Below are positions 23,900 to 30,169 of a DNA stretch of 30,169 nucleotides, in pieces. This DNA comes from Flavobacteriales bacterium UBA1531 (GTDB lineage: Bacteria; Bacteroidota; Bacteroidia; Flavobacteriales_D; Sanyastnellaceae). The stretch lies in contig DCPZ01000056.1 of NCBI GenBank assembly GCA_002323795.1, positions 1-30,169 on the forward strand, written 5' to 3'. The position numbers were made by a program, and so were the translations under genes. A model generated the notes under the pieces. That model was given only the letters and a program-made list of their open reading frames with translations, made no database searches and was not told where the DNA came from. How positions within the stretch are numbered: position 1 is the first letter of the stretch; every line of letters begins with the position of its first letter.

Positions 23900-24345
23900 G
23901 CTTTCCCCGCATTGACTCGTCGTTCACGAAGGATCTCAGCAATCCGTGGTTTAAAATATTGTTCCCCTTTCATGACTTTGCCATCTTCGCGATAAATCGG
24001 CTTTCCATCTGCACCCAATTTAGACATGTTGGATGCCTGAATCTCCATAAAAACATCCTCGATCAAATGGCTCATACCATGGCTAAGAATTGTTCCGCAA
24101 AGAATGTACAATTGATCACCCAATGCATCGGCAATTTCAACAGCATCTCCTGCGAGGGCTGCTTCCAGGTATTCCTCTGTTTCTTCGGCCATGAGCCGGT
24201 AACGCAATTCCACCGTTTCACGAGGTAAATCCGCTTCCAAGGCTGGAGCATTTCGGATTCCAAAGCGTTCGTGAAATTCGCGAACACAGGCAATGATTGT
24301 TTGGAAGGCCGCGCCTGCAGATGGATTTTGTTTATTTGAGTTCAT
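23896..24345 (-). CDS. MazG-like nucleoside triphosphate pyrophosphohydrolase
   Basis: A 149-residue all-alpha NTP pyrophosphohydrolase of the MazG/PRA-PH superfamily. Metal-binding motifs are visible: E54, E55 and E58 in AEETEEYLEA, and E70, D73 and D77 in VEIADALGDQLY. The C-terminal segment SNMSKLGADGKPIYREDGK is characteristic of a sub-group of such proteins. These enzymes split (d)NTPs to (d)NMP and pyrophosphate, often as house-cleaning of non-canonical nucleotides; the substrate here is unknown. It is divergent from the moxR unit, and its start lies 80 bases before the moxR start. It overlaps the DUF4442 gene by 4 bases. Confidence 0.85.
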   Translation of the reverse strand: MNSNKQNPSAGAAFQTIIACVREFHERFGIRNAPALEADLPRETVELRYRLMAEETEEYLEAALAGDAVEIADALGDQLYILCGTILSHGMSHLIEDVFMEIQASNMSKLGADGKPIYREDGKVMKGEQYFKPRIAEILRERRVNAGKA

Positions 24346-24376
24346 AGGTCTTTAACATGATTTGATGAACTCACCA

Positions 24377-24407
24377 TTTGAGGTCACATTGTCGAAAGGT
24401 ATATTCG
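24377..24407 (+). promoter_or_regulatory. Promoter of the moxR-bat operon
   Basis: TTTG at 24377-24380, exactly 19 bases, then TATATTCG at 24400-24407. This matches the Bacteroidota consensus TTTG-N19-TAnnTTTG with one base different. The predicted start of transcription, near 24413, lies upstream of the ATG at 24425 and downstream of the ATG at 24365, so it also decides the moxR start. Confidence 0.65.
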
Positions 24408-24424
24408 CAATTGCTGTAAGCCAA

Positions 24425-25543
24425 ATGAGTATCGAATTATCTAGCATGGAAGACAAAGACCCAATCATTGCCGCCTCCGAATCCGCTTCAAATGAGCAGG
24501 CCACCGCTGAGGAAACCGTGGAAAAAACCATGCCGTCTGAGGCAGCCAAAGGCGCTCCAGACATCCGTGCTTTAAACGAACGCATCCAGAAGTCCAGTCA
24601 ATTTGTCGATTTGTTGCGGATGGAATTGTCCAAAGTCATTGTCGGACAAACCGGAATGGTAGACCGCTTGTTAATCGGCCTTCTGGGAAATGGTCACGTT
24701 CTGCTAGAGGGCGTACCGGGCCTCGCCAAAACTCTCGCGATTAAGAGCCTATCAGAATCAGTTGACGCCCAGTTCAGCCGGATTCAATTCACTCCTGACC
24801 TTTTGCCCGCTGACCTCATCGGAACGATGATTTACAATCAAAAAGAAGAGCAATTTTCGGTCAAGAAAGGTCCGATTTTTGCCAACTTCGTTTTGGCAGA
24901 TGAAATTAACAGAGCGCCAGCCAAAGTGCAAAGTGCCCTGCTCGAAGCTATGCAAGAGCGACAGGTCACCATTGGCCCCGAATCCTTCAAACTACCGGAA
25001 CCATTTTTGGTTCTCGCAACACAGAATCCTGTTGAGCAAGAGGGTACCTACCCTCTTCCTGAAGCGCAAGTCGATCGATTTCTACTTAAAGTCGTAATTG
25101 GCTACCCCACGAAGGATGAAGAACAGCGAATCATACGTGCTAACCTATCGTCTGAAGGGTTGAGAACTCCGCAAAAAGTAGTCTCAACAGAAGAAATTGT
25201 GACAGCTAGAAAATTGATTCGCGACATTTACCTCGACGAAAAAATAGAGCGTTACATCGTGGATTTGGTTCACGCTACGCGCAACCCTGACGAATATGGT
25301 TTGGGGCACCTGACCCAACTGATCAATTTTGGAGCTTCCCCGCGAGCAAGCATTGGTTTGGGCATTGCTTCCAAAGCGCATGCATTTTTGAATCAGCGAG
25401 GATATGTCACACCGGAAGATGTGCGTACCATCGCACTCGACGTCTTGCGCCACCGCGTAGGGCTTACGTTTGAAGCAGAAGCCGAGAACATCAGTGATGA
25501 GCAGCTCATCACTGAGATTATGGATCACGTTCAGGTGCCTTGA
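24425..25543 (+). CDS. moxR: MoxR-family AAA+ ATPase
   Basis: A 372-residue AAA+ ATPase. Walker A is GVPGLAKT near residue 97, Walker B is FVLADEINRA near residue 155, and sensor 1 is VLATQNPVEQ. The C-terminal lid region contains GASPRASIGL. MoxR proteins act as chaperone-like ATPases that work on VWA-domain partners; here the partners are probably the DUF58, BatA and BatB proteins encoded just downstream. Residues 1-50 are an acidic, alanine-rich extension with no known domain. I chose the ATG at 24425 because the promoter at 24377-24407 rules out starts at 24362-24365; the ATG at 24446 is an alternative that shortens the protein by 7 residues. Confidence 0.93.
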   Translation: MSIELSSMEDKDPIIAASESASNEQATAEETVEKTMPSEAAKGAPDIRALNERIQKSSQFVDLLRMELSKVIVGQTGMVDRLLIGLLGNGHVLLEGVPGLAKTLAIKSLSESVDAQFSRIQFTPDLLPADLIGTMIYNQKEEQFSVKKGPIFANFVLADEINRAPAKVQSALLEAMQERQVTIGPESFKLPEPFLVLATQNPVEQEGTYPLPEAQVDRFLLKVVIGYPTKDEEQRIIRANLSSEGLRTPQKVVSTEEIVTARKLIRDIYLDEKIERYIVDLVHATRNPDEYGLGHLTQLINFGASPRASIGLGIASKAHAFLNQRGYVTPEDVRTIALDVLRHRVGLTFEAEAENISDEQLITEIMDHVQVP

Positions 25544-25574
25544 TCGAAACATATCTGCATCATCTTCAATCACC

Positions 25575-26441
25575 ATGGACACGAAGGAACTCATCCAACG
25601 CGTGCGACGGGTCGAACTGAAAACCAGAGGACTCAGCGATCGCATTTTCTCTGGAGAATACCACAGCGCATTCAAAGGCAGAGGTATGGCCTTCAGCGAA
25701 AACCGCGAATACCAGCATGGAGATGAAATCCGTACCATTGACTGGAATGTCACCGCGCGCATGGGTCATCCATTTGTGAAGGTTTTTGAAGAAGAGCGGG
25801 AGTTGACTGTGTTTTTATTGATTGACATCAGTGCCTCCAACGCAAGCGGATCTCAGCAGCGCAGCAAGCATGAACTCATCACTGAATTGAGTGCATTATT
25901 GGCATTCAGTGCTATGGGCAACAATGACAAAGTAGGCGCTGTCCTTTTCAGTGATCAAATTGAACTGTTCATACCACCCAAAAAAGGACGCTCCCACATC
26001 CTGCGCATCATCCGAGAAATCATTGAAATTGATCCGATTGGCACCAAAACCAACATCTCGTTTGCCCTCGAACATTTCATGTCGGCCATGAAGAAAAGAA
26101 CCATCGCGTTCTTGATTTCAGACTTTCGAGACGAGAACTTTGAAAAGCCGTTAAAGCAAGCAGGCCGCAGGCATGACCTGGTTGCGCTGCGAGTGACAGA
26201 CCCGCTCGATCGAAACGTGCCCGCTGTTGGCTGGATTCCTCTTCAAGATCCAGAAACTGGGATGCACCGCTGGTTCAATAGTGGAAATCGCCATTCACGA
26301 AAGCAACATGAAGTCAATGAACGGAAGCGCGAAACCAACTTGAAAGATCTCTTTGCGCGCTCCGGAATCGACCAAGCTGTGCTGTGCACAAACCGCCCTT
26401 ACATTCAACCCCTCATGCAACTTTTTGATCGCCGTGGTTGA
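25575..26441 (+). CDS. DUF58 domain protein (VWA-like), MoxR partner
   Basis: A 288-residue cytosolic protein of the DUF58 family. The N-terminal signature is RRVELKTRGLSDRIFSGEY and then REYQHGDEIRTIDWNVTARM, which precedes a von Willebrand A-like domain with a metal site DISAS (D84, S86, S88). TKTNISFALEHF and FLISDFRDENF are further VWA positions. Such proteins accompany MoxR in almost all Bacteroidota Bat operons. The ATG at 25575 is the usual family start; the in-frame upstream codons overlap moxR. The gap to moxR is 31 bases and the next gene overlaps its stop. Exact function is not known. Confidence 0.92.
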   Translation: MDTKELIQRVRRVELKTRGLSDRIFSGEYHSAFKGRGMAFSENREYQHGDEIRTIDWNVTARMGHPFVKVFEEERELTVFLLIDISASNASGSQQRSKHELITELSALLAFSAMGNNDKVGAVLFSDQIELFIPPKKGRSHILRIIREIIEIDPIGTKTNISFALEHFMSAMKKRTIAFLISDFRDENFEKPLKQAGRRHDLVALRVTDPLDRNVPAVGWIPLQDPETGMHRWFNSGNRHSRKQHEVNERKRETNLKDLFARSGIDQAVLCTNRPYIQPLMQLFDRRG

Positions 26442-27429
26442 TTTAAAACACACAGGAATACTCGCATTGTTGCGTTGCATGCTTTGTGGGCTGCTGATCA
26501 TGACAGCCACGTATGCATTGAAAGCACAGGTCGTAACAATCCAACTGGACACCAACTTACTTGCTCTTGGTGACCAAACCGTTCTTACTGTTGCTGCTAC
26601 GCGCGATCCTATGGATGGCGAGGGGTCCTTTTCATGGCCCACTTGGACAGACACTTTGACCGGTGGACTTGAAATCCTGAAAATTGTTGAAGAAGACACA
26701 TTAGCGGTTGAGTTAGCTCAAGGTCGAATTGGAATCCAAGTGACTCAAAAACTCTTGGTCACGCATTGGGACAGCGGTTTTCATACCATTTCACCAATCC
26801 AGATGGGATGGAATAATGACACCATTGAGAGCAACTCATTGGGCATTCAAGTCCTGATGCCCGAAGCAGGAGATGCTGGTAAACTTGCTGGACACGCCCC
26901 GATCCGACTGACCTCGTGGTCTTGGAAAGAACGCATCCAACAATTTTTTCCCTTGGCTCTCGCAGCAGCCCTAGTCTTCGCTGTTGGATTTTGGCTCTTC
27001 AAAAAATGGAAAGAGCGAGGGCCGAAGGAAGAAACAGAACGAAACGTTCCTGTGGATCCGCTTGAACCTGCTCACGTGATTGCACTGAGAAGATTGGAGG
27101 CCATCCAAAGCGATGCAGTATGGAAGAAAGGCCAGATCAAATTGCACCACGCAGCGTCCAGTGAAGCTTTGCGTTTGTATTTAGAGCATCGATTCCATTT
27201 TCCTGCCCTGGAACGATCGACCTCAGAAATCAAACAGGCCATCAATCGACTGCCTTTGAGCAGAAATGAGACAGACACTCTGATTGAAGTTCTCACGTTA
27301 GCGGACCTGGTCAAATTTGCAAAGTTCACTCCTGAACTTTCGGACCATGAGCGTATTGTTAGCCGTTCGATAGAATTTGTCGAAAACACCATTCCTTCCT
27401 TGGAAGCCAAAGAGACTGCCGCACTATGA
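26434..27429 (+). CDS. BatD-like membrane protein of the moxR-bat operon
   Basis: A 331-residue protein with a GTG start that overlaps the DUF58 stop by 8 bases. It has a signal-like hydrophobic N-terminus (about residues 8-32, ending ALKAQ), a beta-rich periplasmic domain with VTIQLDTNLLALGDQTVLTV (like one BatD/oxygen-tolerance module), one membrane helix near residues 172-192 (FFPLALAAALVFAVGFWLF) and a cytoplasmic helical tail (HVIALRRLEAIQSD, AASSEALRLYLEHRF). This type of protein sits between the DUF58 and BatA genes in Bacteroidota. It resembles BatD plus a DUF4381-like tail, but I cannot name the family firmly. No ATG is found near the overlap; the ATG at 26353 is deep inside the DUF58 gene. 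Confidence 0.7.
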   Translation: MVDLKHTGILALLRCMLCGLLIMTATYALKAQVVTIQLDTNLLALGDQTVLTVAATRDPMDGEGSFSWPTWTDTLTGGLEILKIVEEDTLAVELAQGRIGIQVTQKLLVTHWDSGFHTISPIQMGWNNDTIESNSLGIQVLMPEAGDAGKLAGHAPIRLTSWSWKERIQQFFPLALAAALVFAVGFWLFKKWKERGPKEETERNVPVDPLEPAHVIALRRLEAIQSDAVWKKGQIKLHHAASSEALRLYLEHRFHFPALERSTSEIKQAINRLPLSRNETDTLIEVLTLADLVKFAKFTPELSDHERIVSRSIEFVENTIPSLEAKETAAL

Positions 27430-28505
27430 GAAATTGGATGCTCCCTTTGTTTTTGCATCTTTTGAGCATTGGGCTGTTCGGCTTAGCACTCCAATATGGC
27501 AATCAGCATTATCAATGGGAAGAACCTCTTCTTCTGTGGTTCGCTCTCAGTATGATTGCCTATGTCTTTTTGCGCGCAAGCAAACAAAAACCCATCGGTT
27601 TTAATGGTGTTAGGTGGAGTTGGAACAGCAACACAAATGAAGTCAACTGGAAAATCCATTTGCATCAAATCATCCCTGAAATCCCGTACGCTCTCAAAAC
27701 ATTGGCAATCGGGCTACTTTGCATTGCAGCCGCTCGCCCACAATCTTCATCCTCCGTGGAAGATTACACCCGTGAAGGCCTCGACATTGTACTCAGCCTT
27801 GACCTTTCTGCTTCTATGCTGAGCAAAGATTTCTCACCAAATCGTTTGGAAGCGTCCAAAGAAGTTGCCATCCAATTTGTAGATGAACGACCAAATGATC
27901 GCATTGGAGTCGTAGCCTATGAAGGAGAGGCTTTTACTCAGATTCCCTTGACCACCGACCAGCGCGTCGTCATGAATGGCATTGCCGAATTGGAAACTGG
28001 ACTGCTCGAAGGCGGGACGGCAATCGGCATGGGTTTAGCCACTGCAGTCAATCGTTTAAAAGACTCCGACGCAGAGAGCAAAATCATCATTCTCCTGACC
28101 GATGGCGTCAACAATTCAGGTCAGATTAACCCCCTAGACGCTGCACAACTCGCCAAACTGAACGATATTCGAGTATACACCATTGGCGTCGGCACCATCG
28201 GAAAAGCGCGCAGTCCTGTGCGAAAAGTCGGGAACCGCTTTCAATACGATTGGATTGAAGTGAAAATCGATGAAGAAATCCTTAAGCAGGTGGCAAGTGC
28301 AACAGGAGGTCGCTATTTCAGAGCCACCAGTGAAGATAAGCTAGCAAACATTTATGACGAAATTGACAAGCTAGAAAAGACCCAGTTCAACGTCCTACGG
28401 TACAATCAAAAAACCGAAGAATTCCTGCCTTTTGCCCTCGCCGCGGCATTGGCGTTGCTACTTGAATTTGTCCTCAAACATCTGATCATCCGAAGCCCAC
28501 TATGA
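27426..28505 (+). CDS. batA: BatA, membrane-anchored VWA protein
   Basis: A 359-residue inner-membrane protein: two N-terminal membrane segments (about residues 6-24 and 36-52), a further hydrophobic stretch before the domain (residues 88-106), then a VWA domain, and a C-terminal membrane helix (ALAAALALLLEFVL). The metal-ion site is complete: DLSAS (D126, S128, S130), T198 in GGTAIGMG, and D226 in LLTDGVNNSG. Bat proteins take their name from Bacteroides aerotolerance; their molecular task is still uncertain and a link to envelope or oxidative-stress integrity is often suggested. Start overlaps the upstream stop by 4 bases (ATGA). Confidence 0.9.
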   Translation: MRNWMLPLFLHLLSIGLFGLALQYGNQHYQWEEPLLLWFALSMIAYVFLRASKQKPIGFNGVRWSWNSNTNEVNWKIHLHQIIPEIPYALKTLAIGLLCIAAARPQSSSSVEDYTREGLDIVLSLDLSASMLSKDFSPNRLEASKEVAIQFVDERPNDRIGVVAYEGEAFTQIPLTTDQRVVMNGIAELETGLLEGGTAIGMGLATAVNRLKDSDAESKIIILLTDGVNNSGQINPLDAAQLAKLNDIRVYTIGVGTIGKARSPVRKVGNRFQYDWIEVKIDEEILKQVASATGGRYFRATSEDKLANIYDEIDKLEKTQFNVLRYNQKTEEFLPFALAAALALLLEFVLKHLIIRSPL

Positions 28506-29680
28506 GTCAGGTTACCCCATCTTCTTCCAGACGGAATACGAGCGGCAACACCCAAAGTTTTCGGGTATTTAGCACAGCTATATCACTAACACTGGCTGAA
28601 TTTCTTTTCTGGATTGCACTTTTGACGGGGTGGTACAGCCTTCGTGAAATCGCACCAAATGTTCAATTGGAACGAACAGAATGGTGGCCAATACTTTTGT
28701 TGATTCCCGCTGCGGCTTGCATATTCGTCTGGAGCCTGAACCGCAAACAACGCCTAGCGCGTCTTCTCGCCGAAGAATCACTTTGGCCAATCATTTTGCC
28801 TCTTTGGCGACCTCAACTGCACGGGTGGAAGTTTTTCATTTGGAGGTTGGCTTTCGCTGCGGTTCTCATTGGGATTTTAGACATAAAGGTTGGCGCTCGC
28901 CTCAAAGAAATAAAAAGTGAGGGAGTTGACGTTATGGTCGCATTGGATGTTTCCAAAAGCATGGAAGCAGAAGATTTGGGCATGAGCAGATTGACCATTG
29001 CGAAAAGAAGCATTGAACGCTTGATCGACCAATTGGATGGTGATCGCATAGGATTGGTTGTGTTTGGTGGTGACGCATTTGTACAATGCCCAATTACGAC
29101 CGATTACGGCGCTGTTAAGTTGTTTCTCCAAGGAGTAAACACCGGGATTATTCCTGTGCAGGGAACGGCTCTTGGAAGGGCCATTGAAGTATGTGCATCC
29201 GGCTTCTCTGAGGCATCACCGGCCTCAAAAATGATTGTTTTGTTTACCGATGGAGAAAGTCATGAGGATGATGCTGCAGCTGCCGCGACAACTGCGGCAG
29301 AGGCTGGAATCGAAATTCACGCAGTTGGCATGGGCAGTGCATCAGGCGCTCCTATCCCCCTGTACGATCGTTATGGCCGACCAGCCGGCTTCAAAACCGA
29401 CGCGGAAGGCAACGCTGTGGTAACCATCTTAGATGAAGCAACGCTCATTGAAACTGCAAGGGCCGGAAACGGAAGTTATTTGCAAGCAACCCAAGGTCTG
29501 GTCAACATAGCACCTATCGTACAGGCCATGGACGGGATGGAACAAGCAGAGGTTGCAACCATGTCATATACCGATTACACGCATCATTTCCATTGGTTCT
29601 TCATCTTCGCTGTTGCGATGTTATTGTTGGAAGGCTCATTGAGTTCAAATCTGTTTTACCGCAATGTTTCCGCACCATGA
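28502..29680 (+). CDS. batB: BatB, second membrane-anchored VWA protein
   Basis: A 392-residue paralogue of BatA. A 25-residue polar N-terminal extension (rich in S, T and N) precedes two membrane helices (about residues 30-45 and 62-78) and another hydrophobic segment. The VWA domain has an intact metal site: DVSKS (D149, S151, S153), T in GTALGRA, and D250 in LFTDGESHEDD. A C-terminal helix (HWFFIFAVAMLLLEGSL) closes the protein. BatA and BatB may form a complex with BatC and be acted on by MoxR, which is inference from operon context. It overlaps BatA by 4 bases and BatC by 4 bases. Confidence 0.9.
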   Translation: MSQVTPSSSRRNTSGNTQSFRVFSTAISLTLAEFLFWIALLTGWYSLREIAPNVQLERTEWWPILLLIPAAACIFVWSLNRKQRLARLLAEESLWPIILPLWRPQLHGWKFFIWRLAFAAVLIGILDIKVGARLKEIKSEGVDVMVALDVSKSMEAEDLGMSRLTIAKRSIERLIDQLDGDRIGLVVFGGDAFVQCPITTDYGAVKLFLQGVNTGIIPVQGTALGRAIEVCASGFSEASPASKMIVLFTDGESHEDDAAAAATTAAEAGIEIHAVGMGSASGAPIPLYDRYGRPAGFKTDAEGNAVVTILDEATLIETARAGNGSYLQATQGLVNIAPIVQAMDGMEQAEVATMSYTDYTHHFHWFFIFAVAMLLLEGSLSSNLFYRNVSAP

Positions 29681-30169
29681 AACAGTTTTCATTCTTAAGA
29701 AAATCACTTCTTCTAAGCGCCCTACTTTTGAGCTCTTTCGAAATTTTCGCACAGCGCGACAATCAGAAGGACGACCAGAGCGCAAAAGCCTCCATCATTG
29801 AAGGCATCAGGCAATTTCAAAACGGAGAAACTGGTGCAGATAGTCTTTTTGCTCTGGGGGAATCGCACTCTAAACTCGCACCTATTGCCGCCTACAATCG
29901 AGGCCGTTCAATGTTGGAGCTGGAGGAAGGATCAGCGGAGGCAAGAAAAGCATTTCAGCGTTCCATTGCTGGGACCGAAGACAATTCTCTTGTCGCAGAC
30001 GCGTGGTACAACACAGCCAATAGCTTAATGCTTGAACAAGACTTAGAAGGAGCTATTGAAGCGTATAAATCAGCCCTTCGCTCAAATCCAAAACACGATG
30101 CTGCCCGATTCAATTTGGCTCAGGCCCTTCGCATGAAGCAAGACCAACAGGACCAGCAAGAACAACAGG
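29677..30169 (+). CDS. batC: BatC-like TPR protein (3' end outside window)
   Basis: The first 164 codons of a TPR protein. The N-terminus has a signal peptide (KSLLLSALLLSSFEIFAQ). TPR units follow (APIAAYNRGRSMLELEEGSA, SLVADAWYNTANSLMLEQDL, and AIEAYKSALRSNPKHDAARF), and the visible end is glutamine-rich (KQDQQDQQEQQ). It overlaps the batB stop by 4 bases (ATGA) and completes the usual order moxR-DUF58-(BatD-like)-batA-batB-batC. TPR-bearing BatC proteins are thought to bind other Bat components. The sequence is cut by the window edge, so the total length is unknown. Confidence 0.85.
   Translation, partial: MKQFSFLRKSLLLSALLLSSFEIFAQRDNQKDDQSAKASIIEGIRQFQNGETGADSLFALGESHSKLAPIAAYNRGRSMLELEEGSAEARKAFQRSIAGTEDNSLVADAWYNTANSLMLEQDLEGAIEAYKSALRSNPKHDAARFNLAQALRMKQDQQDQQEQQ

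Noticed and set aside
25184..25762. A 192-codon open frame on the minus strand, opposite moxR and the DUF58 gene
   Set aside because: No family resemblance, no promoter and full overlap with two strongly supported genes.
24377..30169. MoxR plus several VWA proteins as a possible defence system
   Set aside because: Some defence systems pair MoxR ATPases with VWA proteins, but the order moxR, DUF58, BatD-like, batA, batB, batC is the standard Bacteroidota aerotolerance operon, with no effector or nuclease.
1..30169. Search by eye for tRNA genes, CRISPR repeats, insertion-sequence ends, integrases or long direct repeats
   Set aside because: None was found. Genes are tightly packed, and no region differs clearly in composition from its neighbours.

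Overview
The window reads as ordinary chromosome from a member of the Bacteroidota, most likely a Flavobacteriales-type marine or freshwater lineage (phylum confident, order inferred). Supporting signs are: a DUF5916 outer-membrane protein, a DUF4476 protein, a secreted protein with a T9SS-like C-terminal domain, the MoxR/DUF58/BatA-BatB-BatC aerotolerance-type operon, RNase Y next to ZapA, general absence of Shine-Dalgarno sequences, and several promoters that fit the Bacteroidota consensus TTTG-N19-TAnnTTTG. Overall base composition is moderate, with no island of different composition. There is no tRNA, rRNA, CRISPR array, insertion sequence or phage gene.

Layout. 1-3380: the 3' end of a DUF5916 gene converges on an M23 peptidase gene. 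3445-8087: a rightward unit of a coiled-coil protein, zapA, rny, a polysaccharide flippase and a secreted DUF4476 protein, mostly abutting or overlapping. 8163-13533: serC, serA, a DUF1015 protein, a YggS-type PLP protein, a small membrane protein and a T9SS-type beta-propeller. 13508-16006: priA on the minus strand, overlapping the propeller gene tail to tail. 16080-18741: bcp, recA and a TPR lipoprotein. 18806-20100 holds two strong terminators flanking a second TPR lipoprotein gene on the minus strand. 20120-23297: the classic thrS-infC-rpmI-rplT translation operon (minus strand), in which infC uses an ATT start. 23381-24345: a thioesterase-like gene and a MazG-like pyrophosphohydrolase gene (minus strand). 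24377-30169: a rightward moxR, DUF58, BatD-like, batA, batB, batC operon, cut off by the window end.

How the genes work together. Cell-envelope and division functions (M23, ZapA, flippase) cluster on the left. Serine synthesis (SerC, SerA) is coupled to the uncharacterised DUF1015 protein. DNA repair and replication restart (PriA, RecA) and peroxide defence (Bcp) sit centrally. Translation genes and then a membrane-anchored MoxR/VWA complex lie on the right.

I found no convincing new defence or mobile system. The items most worth a second look are regulatory: a perfect 35-bp palindrome that overlaps the start and signal-peptide codons of the lipoprotein gene just after recA, a 27-bp near-perfect palindrome over the putative recA promoter (candidate damage-response operator), the ParB/Srx-like DGHHR motif in the DUF1015 protein beside serA/serC, and a structured gap before rplT. 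No stretch longer than about 120 bases lacks a gene.
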